Assembly: GCA_021186555.1 (NCBI GenBank)
Contig: JAJKFL010000042.1
Location: forward strand, 29,429,215-29,493,214
Source of the DNA: Reticulitermes speratus
Taxonomy: Eukaryota > Arthropoda > Insecta > Blattodea > Rhinotermitidae
Reading direction: 5' to 3'
Length of the DNA stretch: 64,000 bases
The notes under the pieces are model-generated. The model had not been told where the DNA came from. It saw only the letters and a list, made by a program, of their open reading frames with translations, and searched no databases. Every line of letters begins with the position of its first letter. Positions within the stretch are counted from its first letter, which is position 1. The translations under genes and the position numbers were made by a program. This document shows, one piece after another, positions 1 through 10,150 of this stretch.

Positions 1-455
1 TGAACTTTGTCAAGTCTAAATGTAAGATACTCTTAATGACGAATATTTATAAATAATGTTACTTTAAGATATTTATGCAATTTAAAACTTTATACATCGG
101 TAAATCAATATTTAAACAGGCTTACCAGAGTACTTTCATTGATTTTAATTTATTTTAAAATTTCTTCTTAGTAAAATAAAATTAACCTGAGAAAATAAAA
201 GTACAAAACAAAAGTAAAATAAATAATTGGTAATGCTTTTAATTCCTTAAAAACTTTCAATTGGTCCCTTACTTTTTCCGCAGAATTATTACTTTTACCT
301 CCTGTGAAGTGATGGTTATACATATATTTTCTAAAACTGTCTCATTCAAAATAATCCAGAAATATTACTCCTTGCCAAAACAGGCTTCCTAAAAATGCCT
401 TCAAGTAACTTGTTCACTCTTTGTAATAATTCGTACGGTAAAAAAGATATATAAT
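1..455. other. AT-rich DNA, no gene seen
   Basis: AT-rich sequence with many stops in all frames. I see no gene, RNA or repeat boundary until the LTR element begins. It could be intron of the minus-strand fatty acyl-CoA reductase gene, whose two visible exons lie at higher coordinates. Confidence 0.5.
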
Positions 456-459
456 AATT

Positions 460-729
460 TGTAGCCGAACATTATTGAAGCATTATAAATACTAGTATTG
501 TTGGAGCAGTTCGGCTCTCCCCTTCCACTCTTCTAAATACTAGCAGGAACGACAAGGGACCAGGTTTCCCGAGTCAGTTGGCGGCAGTAAAGGAAAGGAG
601 TAGACGGATGGCATTGTGCTAACGTTTGTATTGTAATAAAATAAATAAAGTTAAACCTTTGGAGAGAACAGTCTATTAATTTGATGTATATCAAATTAAT
701 AAAATAGTAACCAGCAAAGTTCGGTTACA
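460..729 (+). repeat. 5' LTR
   Basis: 270 bp, TG...CA termini. It matches 4766-5019 almost base for base except a 16-bp stretch near the 3' end (around 679-695) that is missing from the other copy. An AATAAA-type signal (AATAAAATAAATAAAG, near 636-651) probably serves 3'-end formation in the R/U5 region. Confidence 0.93.
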
Positions 730-734
730 AGAAG

Positions 735-754
735 TGGCGCATCAACGTTGGGGC
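735..754 (+). promoter_or_regulatory. Primer-binding-like site
   Basis: The stretch TGGCGCATCAACGTTGGGGC begins 5 bases after the 5' LTR. TGGCGC at this place is the usual start of a tRNA-primed minus-strand PBS. It resembles a lysine-tRNA-type PBS with a small insertion; the exact primer is not certain. Confidence 0.55.
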
Positions 755-1041
755 CCGGATAAAGAAGAAAACCTTCTTCAGTTACCACGGCACCAAAGAA
801 AGAAAAACGGATCTGTATACACCAGTATTAGCCAGCCTCCGACTAGCTACTAACGATGGTGTGAAGTTAGCGAGCAACCTCACGTCCGACCTCCCTGGCA
901 GCTTACATCGGCAGCCGAGCCTCCATCAAGGATCAGCGATCCTGCCCACACGGCGTACATCGTGCAGCCTGATCCTACAGAAAGTCACCAGGTATACATG
1001 TAAAAATTTGTGTAAATCTTTGTGTAAAGAATTGAAACAAA

Positions 1042-1906
1042 ATGGCTGAGCGAAATTTGAGAAACCGAACAGTTCCAGCATCAGAGACTGATGAGAGATG
1101 AAAATCAAGTAAATAGTTTAGCAGAAGTAAGTGAGGTAGGTGTTGAAGATGAAACTTCAACTGACGAAGGCGTAGTAGTAACGGCTCCAACTCTGTTAAC
1201 AAGGCAGGAAGGCAGCATTGAACATAGTGCAGTCATAGAACCGGAAAAAGCAACCATGTCAACTATGCAATTACATGTGTTATTGTTAGATGTTGTAAGC
1301 AGTCTGAAAGCGGATATTGCTACCGCAGTTGAGACAATGAATTCCAATTTCAATGGTGAATTAAATTGGCGGCAGATATTACTTCTAATTTGACCTCACT
1401 ATTAACTTCTAAATTGCGGGCAGAGAACCAAAAACTAGCAGAGGAATTGACAGTGAAATTTCAGTCCGAAACAGTTAATCTGATAGAAGAATTATCGCAG
1501 AAATTTCAGAATGAAGTAACTACATGTCGCAGGATTTTTCTGCCTTGCGTAATGATACTGATAAGGAACTGCAACAAGTCAAAGTAACAATAGAAGGTAT
1601 AAGTGATAATTTGCATGAGAAAATTAATGCCACATTGTAGATACCAGAAACGGAGTTGAAAGAATTGCCCATGAAGTGAACGCTAGATCCAAATCCCTAA
1701 TTGAAGAGATTCAAAAATACAAAGATGACACTGAGAGTGAGGTAATAAGCGTGAGGCAGGATTTCAGCAAGTTCAGTGAAGAGATAACCGCAGATCAAGC
1801 TAGATGGCAACTTAGAGCAGGGACAGATATTGAGAAAGTTAGTAGTAGCATGAAAGGGATGGAAGAAAAGGTTGCAGATTTTCAAGTAGCGGTAGAAAAG
1901 AAATAA
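1042..1906 (+). pseudogene. gag N-terminal coiled-coil region, frame-broken
   Basis: The probable gag start is ATG 1042 (MAERNLRNR...). The reading then runs through segments 1091-1393, 1366-1587 and 1676-1906 in different frames, so at least three indels break it. The segments are rich in Glu, Lys, Leu, Ser and heptad-like patterns (for example the run around 1676-1906), which suggests a long coiled coil ahead of the capsid-like part. Such leaders are known in some insect Gypsy gag proteins. No zinc knuckle is seen. The region cannot give one protein as it stands. Confidence 0.6.
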
Positions 1907-1943
1907 ATCAGAATTCCATAACGTAAATTTAGAAATTAACTCT

Positions 1944-3083
1944 TTGAAAGTGAAGCTTGCGGCGGCCAGTGAGGTAACAGGTCGATCAGCTGTTTGCGAC
2001 GTTGGCGAGTTGCAAGCTGCTGGTGACCAAAATGATCAGCTTAACTTGAACCCTTTGGCCCAAACTAACCTTTCAGAGTCCTCTAGCATAAGGATTGCGA
2101 ATGGTGTGAGTGAAAGGAATTGTAATATGCATTGTTCTTCTGGGTCGCATGCTATACAGTCAACTGTTCCCGACCTCTCCCAGACATTTAACCGCCAATG
2201 CGCACCAGTTTACTACCTGACTGCAAACGACGTGAAACTGCCTGACTTCAGTGACTGTTCTAAAATAAACCCTATTTTTCATCTCAGACAGTTAGACGAT
2301 TATTTGCGTCTGAAATCGGTTCCTAAGGACCTGCAGTTACCCATTGCCATACGTTCGATCACAGACCCATTGGCGCATTCCTGGCTGATTTCAATATCCC
2401 ACACATTGAAATGTTATGAAGATTTTAAATCAGCATTTACCTGTCACTTCTGGAGTAGAGAGGCTCAGAGCCTAGCAAGATGTTCCATCTATAGAGATAA
2501 ATACTCGAAACAATCAGGTGATAAAATGTCCGCTCACCTTTTAAAGTATGCTGTACTAGCCACATATCTAGAGCCGAACATTCCTGACTGTGAATTAATC
2601 AGCGCTCTGCAATTCCACTTTCCTCTCTTTATTCAGAGAATTTTGGCAACTGCGCCATTGCAGACTGTACAGGATGCAGTGGATATCTTAAAGAGACTGG
2701 AAATGATGGAGGACCATGACCCTGCTCCGAGACCAAACCCGGTCCCTCCGTTCAGAAATAATCCCTCACGCTCCTTTCAGTCTCGGGGGAATGAAAGAAC
2801 AGAGGATAATAGTCGCTTTGTGCGGCAGGCTTATTATTCACGAGCTTCGAATTTCGCAAGGGACGGGCCTAATTCCCGAAATGTAAATGTGAGGAACAGA
2901 TCGAATTTTGGCAACCGTGCAGAAAGATATGGACAGCCCTTACAGTCGTCACGACCTGTAGCTCTACCGAACTTAGACCCTAACGCTCCTGCGTTCAGCC
3001 GAAATCCTCAGCAGGATGATAGTAATGAATATTACCGACAAGTTAATAGTAATAGGTGCCGCGACGGCGCTTCATTAAACTAG
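1944..3083 (+). CDS. gag: gag capsid-like protein of LTR retrotransposon
   Basis: An open frame of 379 codons. The middle (about residues 95-255) has the helical, Trp/Leu-rich character of a retrotransposon capsid, beginning near LPDFSDCSKINPIFHLRQLD and including a block around SWLISISHTLKCYEDFKSAF. The last 120 residues are Arg/Asn/Ser/Pro-rich without a CCHC knuckle, likely a nucleic-acid-binding tail. The true protein probably starts upstream (1042) in another frame. Its 3' end overlaps the protease frame, which lies in the -1 frame, as expected for gag-pro expressed by ribosomal frameshifting. Confidence 0.75.
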   Translation: MKVKLAAASEVTGRSAVCDVGELQAAGDQNDQLNLNPLAQTNLSESSSIRIANGVSERNCNMHCSSGSHAIQSTVPDLSQTFNRQCAPVYYLTANDVKLPDFSDCSKINPIFHLRQLDDYLRLKSVPKDLQLPIAIRSITDPLAHSWLISISHTLKCYEDFKSAFTCHFWSREAQSLARCSIYRDKYSKQSGDKMSAHLLKYAVLATYLEPNIPDCELISALQFHFPLFIQRILATAPLQTVQDAVDILKRLEMMEDHDPAPRPNPVPPFRNNPSRSFQSRGNERTEDNSRFVRQAYYSRASNFARDGPNSRNVNVRNRSNFGNRAERYGQPLQSSRPVALPNLDPNAPAFSRNPQQDDSNEYYRQVNSNRCRDGASLN

Positions 3084-3736
3084 AAATGAGCGAGGTAGTG
3101 GGGGATACGTCGCTCGCATATGAAACCCGTGCCCCAGGTCAAAATTTATTGGATGATTTGGTTCCCCAAGATAAAAAGCCAGAAGTTAAGAATATTCAAG
3201 GCCAAGAAGAAGAAAGTATAACCCAAACAGATGAAGTGGCTATATATTACTTAAATGATTTAATATTGCCAGCTAGTCCGCATGTCAAGTTGATGTTTGC
3301 TAATAAGGAAGTTACCGCCGTTGTTGACAGTGGGGCAGAAGTTTGCTTAATGTCTGAAAGGATATATGAAGAATTAAAATTAGCAGGATTGCCTACTTTG
3401 GAATTGCCAGTTGAGGGAGCTATATTGATTACCGCGTTGGGGACGCGCTCCAAATGAATTAAAAAGCAAGAGTTGTTGCATTTTTCATTAGAAACTGACA
3501 AGTTTGAACAGAATTTCCTGGTTTGTTCGCAACTAATTGGGCCTGTAATTTTGGGTGCCAATTTCTTTAACGAATATGGAATTGTACTTGATTTTAAGGA
3601 ACAATGCCTGTGCTATGACATGGGGGGAGAGATGAGGAAACGCCCTTTGAAAATTTTCAGGAAACGAATTCCGAGGCCGCTAATACAGGGTTTGCTAAGG
3701 ATTGTGTTGTCCGGCATACAGGCCACACAAATGTGA
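3056..3736 (+). pseudogene. Retrotransposon aspartic protease, interrupted
   Basis: The frame is open 3056-3454, has a TGA at 3455-3457, and is open again to 3736 in the same frame. The first part holds the catalytic motif VVDSGAEVCLMS (DSGA, near base 3330). The second part holds a hydrophobic VILGANFF motif (near 3546), the usual ILG-type block at the C-terminal side of retropepsins. One nonsense codon therefore splits an otherwise recognisable pepsin-like protease that would process gag. It overlaps gag by 28 bases in the -1 frame. Confidence 0.8.
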
Positions 3737-4380
3737 CACCGCCGCTAGAGGATACGCCTAGATCGAGTTGCTCCATACCGGTATACCTACAGGAAGTCTG
3801 CGAAGTTAGGCGAGAAATTTCAAATTATGATAATGCCCTTAGTGGAAGTTATGAAGATAGGGAAAGCATGAGTAATGTTGATTTATATTGTAAAATTATG
3901 AAGAAAGGGATTGGAAAGGGTAAACGAACCCTTATGAGTGAGGATGCTCTAAGTTTGAGTGATGATGAAAATGATAACGTTGATGAGAATGATAACAATG
4001 ACGTTAAGTTAAATGAAAATGCAAAGGGCACTGGAAGTGATTATGATGAAATGCAAAGCAGACAAATGAATGGAGCCCGGATGGACAGTCTTAAGCCTGT
4101 GTCGCCAGATCCACGTTGTATGACCGCAGAAGGAGTAGTTTCGCTGATTGAGGAAAACGAAAATTTGACATCTAATGAGAAACGGCAACTAGTCCAGCTG
4201 TTGTAAAAGTACTTAAATAATTTGACAACCAAGCCAGGAATCTGTAAAAGTTTTGAATATAAATTCGAAGTAAATAGCTCAGCTCCAGTCGTTGGTCATT
4301 CCCGGCCTATTCCATTTTCATTGCGCCCATTAGTGAGGAAACAAATAAGACTAGGAACACTTTGTTTGACTCAGACGTGA
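3640..4380 (+). pseudogene. pol linker plus truncated start of reverse transcriptase
   Basis: After a frame change near 3630-3650 the pol frame continues as an acidic Asp/Asn-rich linker (DDENDNVDENDNNDV near 3961), then a conserved-looking LTSNEKRQLVQLL segment ending in TAA at 4204. Beyond the stop, in the same frame, residues around KPGICKSFEYKFEV and GHSRPIPFSLRPLVRKQI (to about 4350) match the sequence that precedes RT motif 1 in Ty3/Gypsy elements. Coding resemblance ends abruptly there, so the RT fingers/palm, RNase H and integrase were removed by an internal deletion. Confidence 0.65.
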
Positions 4381-4743
4381 AAATGCATAGTGAATGAATG
4401 ATGCATGTAGTTATAGAAATAAATGTACTTTGATTCTGTATAAGAAATGATAATTTCAAACAAATGATTACAAATAGAGTAAGCTGCTGATAGTTATAAA
4501 TTTATGGAATAGTATTGTTGTGAATTCAGTAGAGTTGTGGTTAAAAGGAAAGTTGTATAACATTCAAGAATGTAAACCTTTAAGTTGTAAAAGAAAAGAT
4601 AAAAGGGTTAAGTATGTTTGAGATTGTTTGAACAATGTATATGTTCAGGTATTTGTATTTTGATTGGCTGAATTGGTATTATTACAAAGTAGCAAGATGC
4701 AGACTTGAATAGTCTGGTCTGAAAACTCTTCAAGTCACATCTT

Positions 4744-4765
4744 GGGGGGGGGGGGGGGGAGAAAT
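4744..4765 (+). promoter_or_regulatory. Polypurine tract with 16-G run
   Basis: G16 at 4744-4759, followed by AGAAAT, directly abuts the 3' LTR start at 4766. This is the expected place of the plus-strand primer. The run is unusually long and may have expanded by slippage after insertion. Confidence 0.75.
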
Positions 4766-5019
4766 TGTAGCCGAACATTATTAAAGCATTATAAATACTA
4801 GTATTGTTGGAGCAGTTCGGCTCTCCCCTTCCACTCTTCTAAATATAGCAGGAACGACAAGGGACCAGGTGTCCCGAGTCAGTTGGCGGCAGTAAAGGAA
4901 AGGAGTAGACGGATGGCATTGTGCTAACGTTTGTATTGTAATAAAATAAATAAAGTTAAACCTTTGGAGAGAACAGTTTGTTAAATTAATAAAATAGTAA
5001 CCAGCAAAGTTCGGTTACA
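4766..5019 (+). repeat. 3' LTR
   Basis: 254 bp, TG...CA termini, near-identical to 460-729 except for the 16-bp gap and a few substitutions. It is followed by the AATT target duplication at 5020-5023. Confidence 0.93.
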
Positions 5020-5023
5020 AATT

Positions 5024-6038
5024 GTAATATTAAACTAACCGTCCACTTGAATTTTCCTGGCTCAGGGTTACGAATTTCCGTTATTCATATCGGTTTAAAC
5101 TAGACTTATCTCATGGAATGTTTACAGGGGAATGTCAAGACTTTTCTAATCACCACAAACTATCTTTCATAATAATCACACAGTTGCGTTTTATTTAGGT
5201 TTATTAATAATATTCTTTCAACTGATTATATCATAGTTACTGATTAATTACAATTACGAACGTATTGGTAGACGTATATGAATGCTTTTGATGACCTTAC
5301 AACGTAATAAGAAGAATTATTTAGCACAACTAAGAGCAAAACTTACTGCTATGTGTCTGTGTCAATAGTAGTCATATGTGGTTCCGTATAGTTTACAAAT
5401 TAATAGCCACCCTCTCGAATCAGGAATTTTAAATGAAATCCTAGACCCGTTGAGCGGCACCAAAATTATTCTGGCTGAACTACAAATTATCGGCCAATTT
5501 ACACCGGACTTGCAACAGTATTGACCCAAATTTAGATGAAAATGAGGAGTAGAAGTCGAAATTTTCACCTCGGTTTGACCATGAAGGTTCGGCTATTGTA
5601 AAATTTACTAATCCATATTTAAGAACTATTCGAGATATTGTGGAATAAAAGAATGGAGGCTTATGTGAACAAGAATCAAGCAATCTACTTTCAAAAAATT
5701 CCTGTCTGTTATTTCCGAACAGTGACTCGCACCCTCCATATGTTATATGTTAAAGAAAGTAATTAAAGGAAACAGATTAACGAAGTTAATAAAAAAAAAG
5801 TGGAGGATCAACCGATGAAATTTACAAACTAGAAAGTACACAGCTTAAGACTGCAACAACACACCAAACACCATTGTGGGTAGGGAACCAATTCGAACTG
5901 ACTTTCCCGGGAAAAGTTCCTGTTTTATGGGTTTTAAATATCTCTGTCGCGGGGTCCCGCAACATTAAGTTCGTGACGCCAACTGTCCCGGTTTTTTCCA
6001 AGATATAAAAATAAGACATTTCTGAAAATGCCTACGAA
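5024..6038. other. AT-rich DNA without recognised features
   Basis: No supported coding region, RNA or boundary seen. Several short open frames lack any recognisable motif. A CCTACGAA at 6031-6038 is read as the left target duplication of the next element. Confidence 0.5.
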
Positions 6039-6994
6039 TATCAATACCGTTTTATTGTCCAGAAAAACACAACACTTGAAGACTGCACGTTCGTTTATTT
6101 ACTTTTCTACAACATGTTTAGGCCATTTCTATTCGGCCATCATCAGGTAGAAACGCAAGTACGTAGTCGGAAAAGTATGCTATGGAAGAGGCCTCTCCTT
6201 CAAAATTAGTGTAATAAAACACATAAATTAGCTATTATTCCGAATAAGGGAATAATGAGCAATAAAATAGGAGTTAAAATTTTATTCAAACCCAAAAAAA
6301 ATATTGTAAACTTTAAGGATGGACGAGATTTCTATATATAATTACGTCGATATGTGAGTGTGAACGCAACCTAATAACAATTGTAGTGGCATAAGCAACC
6401 TCTACGCTGTGCATGTGGTATGAATGAATCTGTACATATTATTTCTTCAGAACAGACGATTACACAAGACAGATTCCATACAGTTCAACTTTACTAACGT
6501 TCACTAGCAATACAAGATGTTCAACAAACTTGGATAGCCAGAAGCGAAGATTCAACATAAGCACAAAAGAAAAGTTACGCCAAGTATAAAACCCTCCATA
6601 CTACCGACCAAGGTCGCGTCAAACATAGCCAGTTACGTGTTCATACCTCTCATGTATCGATGTAAAAATAGATAGGAATCTCATCCATCCTTAAAGTCCA
6701 CAATGTTTTGAGGTATTAATGATATTTTAACTCCTATTTTATATGAGTATTATTCCCTTATTGGGAATCATAGCTATTTTATGTATTCCATTACACTAAT
6801 TGTGAAGGAGAGGCCTCTTCCGTAGCAAACTTTTAGGACTATGTACTTGCTTTTTACCCGAGGCTGGCAGAATAGAAACGGTCGAAATATGTATTAGAAA
6901 AGTAAATGAACGTACATTGTTCAAGTGTTGTGTTTGTCTGGGCAATAAATGGTATTGATTAACTAGCACAACGGGATGATGTTACCTAAATTTT
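6039..6994. mobile_element. Palindromic Penelope-like end element
   Basis: Two inverted arms of about 290 bp (about 6040-6340 and 6668-6959) surround a short unique centre. Matching pairs include ATCAATACC at 6040 with GGTATTGAT at 6951-6959, and GAGGCCTCTCCTTC with its reverse complement on the right. The right end runs about 35 bases past the palindrome. CCTACGAA occurs at 6031-6038 and 6995-7002, a probable 8-bp target duplication. Each arm carries a decayed hammerhead-like core (CTGATGA...AAAC on the minus strand near 6100-6155; a mutated copy on + near 6862-6895). This is the architecture of inverted terminal repeats of Penelope-like elements with the coding body lost. Confidence 0.7.
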
Positions 6995-7659
6995 CCTACG
7001 AACATATTGACTTCCCCCAATGAGAAAAAGCATTTATCGGAGCCATCAGCCAGCCACTAACAGGAAGAAAGAGGCGAGGGAGAGAAACACGTGTAGATTA
7101 GTGATTGTAGAGCTTGGAGTAAGGCTGCGAAGGACGAGGAACACAGATATAAAGAAAAATCAGTAATTGAACTGAGTGATTATTATTATTATTACAATTA
7201 TTAGACTATTTCATTATTTCATTTTGAGGTATCTGTAGGTAATACCTGTTTTCCTGAGTTACCTCTTTGTATTACTATCAACACTTACTCTATTTTTTCC
7301 TTTGCATGATATGTTAAAAATGCTGTCATATACCCCTTCTCCCCACCAAACTTATAAAGTGACCCGGTTTCTGGTTTTTAAAAAGTGGGATCCCTACTCT
7401 TGGGGCCGTTTTAATCGCAACTGTCCGTTAAACTTGGTTCCACAACTGTCACAGGGTGACCTAGAAACTGAAGGCAAGCTCAGCAAAATCTACTGGTTGC
7501 CTCCACTAAAATTTCCTAATGTGACCCAGCCTGAATGGTCAAGTAACGTTAAAGTAAATATTTGCGAACGCTTACTTCCCCCTCCTTCCATAAAACAGCC
7601 AGCCTGCAAGCAAGATTCTTCGTAAAAATGAGGTTTGATAAACCACTTCCGTCTTATGA
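6995..7659. other. No recognised gene
   Basis: Holds the right CCTACGAA copy and a short ATT trinucleotide run near 7165-7200. An open frame 7302-7625 (107 codons) has no motif I recognise and may be chance. The 5' truncation point of the following Penelope-like element lies near the end of this stretch. Confidence 0.4.
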
Positions 7660-8937
7660 ATGCGTGTCTTATGTGCTAACAGCAAGTATGAACAGAACAC
7701 ATACAGGCAATTAGCATATAACAAGATAAAACAAATAAAGAACACTACAACCACCAATATATTACATAAGAGGCAATACTACATCATGAAACAAATACAT
7801 AAGAAATTACGACAGAATAACCTCACTATAACAAAAGCTGATAACGGCAAGACCATAGTAATCATAAATCAAGACTGCCTCACACAAAAAACAGAAAATT
7901 TCCTAAAAGACAACAATTTCACACAATTACTAAAAGACCCTACCCCTAAATATCAGAGAATACTTCAAAAAACCATTCCAAAATACAACAAAATAATAGA
8001 CAAAAACCAGAAAAAGTACCTAATGCAAATAAAACCACAGGCACCAAATTTGAATGTACAAATCAAAATACATAAAGACAATGAACCCATAAGACCAGTT
8101 ATAAACAACATCCAAGCACCCACATACAAAATAGCAAAACACTTGAACAAATGGCTACCCAATTTAATTCAACTACATAACACATACATAACTAATAACT
8201 CCACTCTTCTTGCAACAGAACTAAAATCTTTATATATCAATGAACACAGCCGAATGATCACAATGGACATAAAAGACCTCTATGTAAACATACCCATTGA
8301 TGAAACTATTACCATCACAAGAAACATAATGACAAAAAACAAAATTGACAACATAACTATAACACAAACAATAACGCTTCTGGATACCATCCTAAAACAA
8401 AACTACCTTCAATTTGAAAATAAATATTACCAGTCAGAAAAAGGAGTAGCTATGGGTTCTCCCATATCTGCTTTAATTGCAGAGATATTTTTACAACACT
8501 ACGAAGACAATCTGCTAAAACAAATTTTAGATAAACCCAACATCACCTACTACAAGAGATACGTGGATGATATTATGATAATATACGAACATAACAAAAC
8601 CAATAGAAATGAAATTGAACAGTATATATATAATATACACCCAGAGTTAAGATTTACAATGACAGATGAGAAAAACAACACAATCAATTTTCTTGACTTA
8701 ACCATAACTAGAAAACACAAAAAACTGGATATTAATATATATCGAAAACCTACAACTACAGATACCACAATACACTACAAATCAAACCATCCAATAGAGC
8801 ATAAAATAGCAGCATACAGATATCTACTAAACAGACTACACAACCTAATATTATCAAAAGAAGACAAACAACAAGAGATGAATACCATCCTACAAATAGC
8901 AAAAAAACAACGAATACCCAGAAATTCTAATAAATAA
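7660..8937 (+). CDS. Penelope-like reverse transcriptase
   Basis: 425 codons, open from ATG 7660. RT motifs in order: an N-terminal block with ITKADNGKTIVIINQD (near residue 56), KIHKDNEPIRPVI, motif A ITMDIKDLYVNIPIDE (near 205), motif B GVAMGSPISALIAEIFL (near 265), motif C YYKRYVDDIMIIY with the catalytic YVDD (near 303), and NFLDLTI downstream. This set is typical of PLE reverse transcriptases related to telomerase. The end IPRNSNK is not the natural C-terminus: an indel in an A-run near 8899-8906 shifts the reading away from the endonuclease frame. Function is element cDNA synthesis primed at nicked DNA. Only the far N-terminus is missing, so the catalytic part looks complete. Confidence 0.85.
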   Translation: MRVLCANSKYEQNTYRQLAYNKIKQIKNTTTTNILHKRQYYIMKQIHKKLRQNNLTITKADNGKTIVIINQDCLTQKTENFLKDNNFTQLLKDPTPKYQRILQKTIPKYNKIIDKNQKKYLMQIKPQAPNLNVQIKIHKDNEPIRPVINNIQAPTYKIAKHLNKWLPNLIQLHNTYITNNSTLLATELKSLYINEHSRMITMDIKDLYVNIPIDETITITRNIMTKNKIDNITITQTITLLDTILKQNYLQFENKYYQSEKGVAMGSPISALIAEIFLQHYEDNLLKQILDKPNITYYKRYVDDIMIIYEHNKTNRNEIEQYIYNIHPELRFTMTDEKNNTINFLDLTITRKHKKLDINIYRKPTTTDTTIHYKSNHPIEHKIAAYRYLLNRLHNLILSKEDKQQEMNTILQIAKKQRIPRNSNK

Positions 8938-9541
8938 ACTCAACACCAAGATAAAAACCAAAACACCCATACATAACAAGCCCCAAATAAATACCAACAA
9001 CAAAAAATGGGTCATATTTGAGTACAGCAATCCCATAATAAGAAAAGTAACAAACATATTCAAAAACACAGACATAAAAATCTCTTTCCGACCTTGCAAC
9101 ATTACCAAAAACATCTACAAAACACACCAAGAAACCAATAATACATACAGTAACAATGGAATATATAGCCTTCAGTGTAATACTTGTAAAATACATTATG
9201 TTGGCCAGACTGGCAGAGATCTGGCCGCAAGGTATTCAGAACACACTAGATATATAAAGAATAATGATCCAAAATCAGCATATGCTTTACATATACTAAA
9301 TAATAGACATGAATTTGGACCGATAAAAGATACTATGCAGCTACTAAAATCATGTAAAAAAGGTCGAAATATGACAACTATGGAAAACCTATACATGCAA
9401 ATTTTTCATAGGCAAGGAATATTGATTGATGAGCAGTACGTCACAGATAACAGGCTATTCCAACTGATAGACACCCCCACCAACCACCACTCATGCCGGA
9501 CACCCAACACAACAACAGTCTCCCTACACACACAGCCTTGA
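8907..9541 (+). pseudogene. GIY-YIG endonuclease domain of the PLE, frameshifted from RT
   Basis: In frame 2 the reading continues from the RT after the A-run as IPEILINKLNTKIKTKTPIH, a linker, and then the endonuclease: GIYSLQCNTCKIHYVGQTGR (near 9158-9217, the GIY...YVG pair plus Cys residues), a conserved Arg region (ARYSEHTRYIK), HILNNRHEFG, and a Glu in MENLYMQIF near 9380. It ends at TGA 9539. In PLEs this domain is fused to the RT and nicks target DNA. Here one frameshift separates them; otherwise the domain appears complete. Confidence 0.82.
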
Positions 9542-10069
9542 AAAGATAGCACAGTAGCATCACAACACACAAGGTAAGACATTCGTAGTAAACCAATTTC
9601 TTATAAAATATCCACTTAACCTCTAATAATTAACAAAATATACAAAGTTCTTATTTGGAATGTTTAATTTATTTACAGAAATGGAACACGGAGTTGTAGA
9701 AATTACGCCAGTAGTTCCGTAAAACAAACAGTGAATATTACGGACAGTTCACAACTTTTTAAAACAGGTTTTAAATATACATTTACGTGAGATTTTAAGA
9801 TTCTAACAGACTACCGTACATATCGTACAATTTTAAAAGGGTTCTGAATATTCATTTACCTATGGTTTTAAGACTTTAACAGACTATTGTACATATTGTG
9901 TATTTGTTTTAATACGTGAATAATTGGTAGCACACGACAAACCCCTGAGGATGGAACTTTAAAGCTCCGAAACACGTGTAGGGTGAGGGGAAATAGGCCA
10001 TAATAAAAGTGGTCAATATAGTGCATTCGTTGGTTTTATTATTTGATTAAAAAATGCACGGTGGTAATA
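9542..10069 (+). repeat. PLE 3' non-coding tail
   Basis: From about 9660 this matches the right arm of the palindromic element ending at 21682, including the blocks around GCCAGTAGTT, TTTTAAGACT, the ribozyme, and GTGCATTCGTTGGT. The last part, after the repeated TTATT-TTTGATT, is the extension present only at the right ends of the palindromic copies. No coding signal. Confidence 0.75.
9941..9984 (+). ncRNA. Hammerhead ribozyme motif (type I) in PLE tail
   Basis: Core CTGAGGA (9945-9951), stem II GGAACTTTAAAGCTCC (one A/C mismatch), then GAAAC, a two-base-pair stem III (AC/GT around ACGT), and predicted cleavage after GTA at 9980. Stem I pairs ACCC (9941-9944) with GGGT (9981-9984). Hammerheads at this place are known in Penelope-like elements. 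All conserved core bases are present. Confidence 0.8.
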
Positions 10070-10150
10070 CTGTGAAAGCAAGTAGAGGTTTTAACCGGAA
10101 ACCCTCTCCGCACATTCTAAATTTGGAATAGTAAAATTTTGGTTTGCTGA

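Larger units (their letters stand above)
456..5023 (+). mobile_element. LTR retrotransposon, gag-protease only (pol-deleted, Ty3/Gypsy-like)
   Basis: Two direct LTRs (460-729 and 4766-5019), each starting TGTAGCC and ending TTACA, flank about 4 kb. The 4-bp target duplication AATT is seen at 456-459 and 5020-5023. A primer-binding-like site follows the 5' LTR and a polypurine tract precedes the 3' LTR. Inside are gag, an aspartic protease and the first part of the pol linker and reverse transcriptase; the RT core, RNase H and integrase are absent. The LTRs differ by few substitutions plus a 16-bp indel near their 3' ends, so the insertion is not very old although the reading frames are broken. 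Assignment to Ty3/Gypsy is inferred from protease type and target-duplication length, because the RT core is missing. Confidence 0.9.
7660..10069 (+). mobile_element. Penelope-like retroelement, 5'-truncated
   Basis: Contains a reverse transcriptase, a GIY-YIG endonuclease in the next frame, and a non-coding 3' part of about 530 bp homologous to the arms of the palindrome at 20751-21682. The tail carries a hammerhead ribozyme (9941-9984) and ends near GCACGGTGGTAATACTGTGAAA. PLE proteins are normally longer at the N-terminus, so this copy is 5'-truncated. The coding strand is strikingly rich in A and poor in G. Confidence 0.85.

Noticed and set aside
861-1049. 62-codon frame just before gag
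   Set aside because: Runs through the untranslated leader; the gag-like reading begins at 1042 in another frame.
7302-7625. 107-codon frame before the PLE
   Set aside because: No recognisable motif and no relation to the PLE frame; probably chance.
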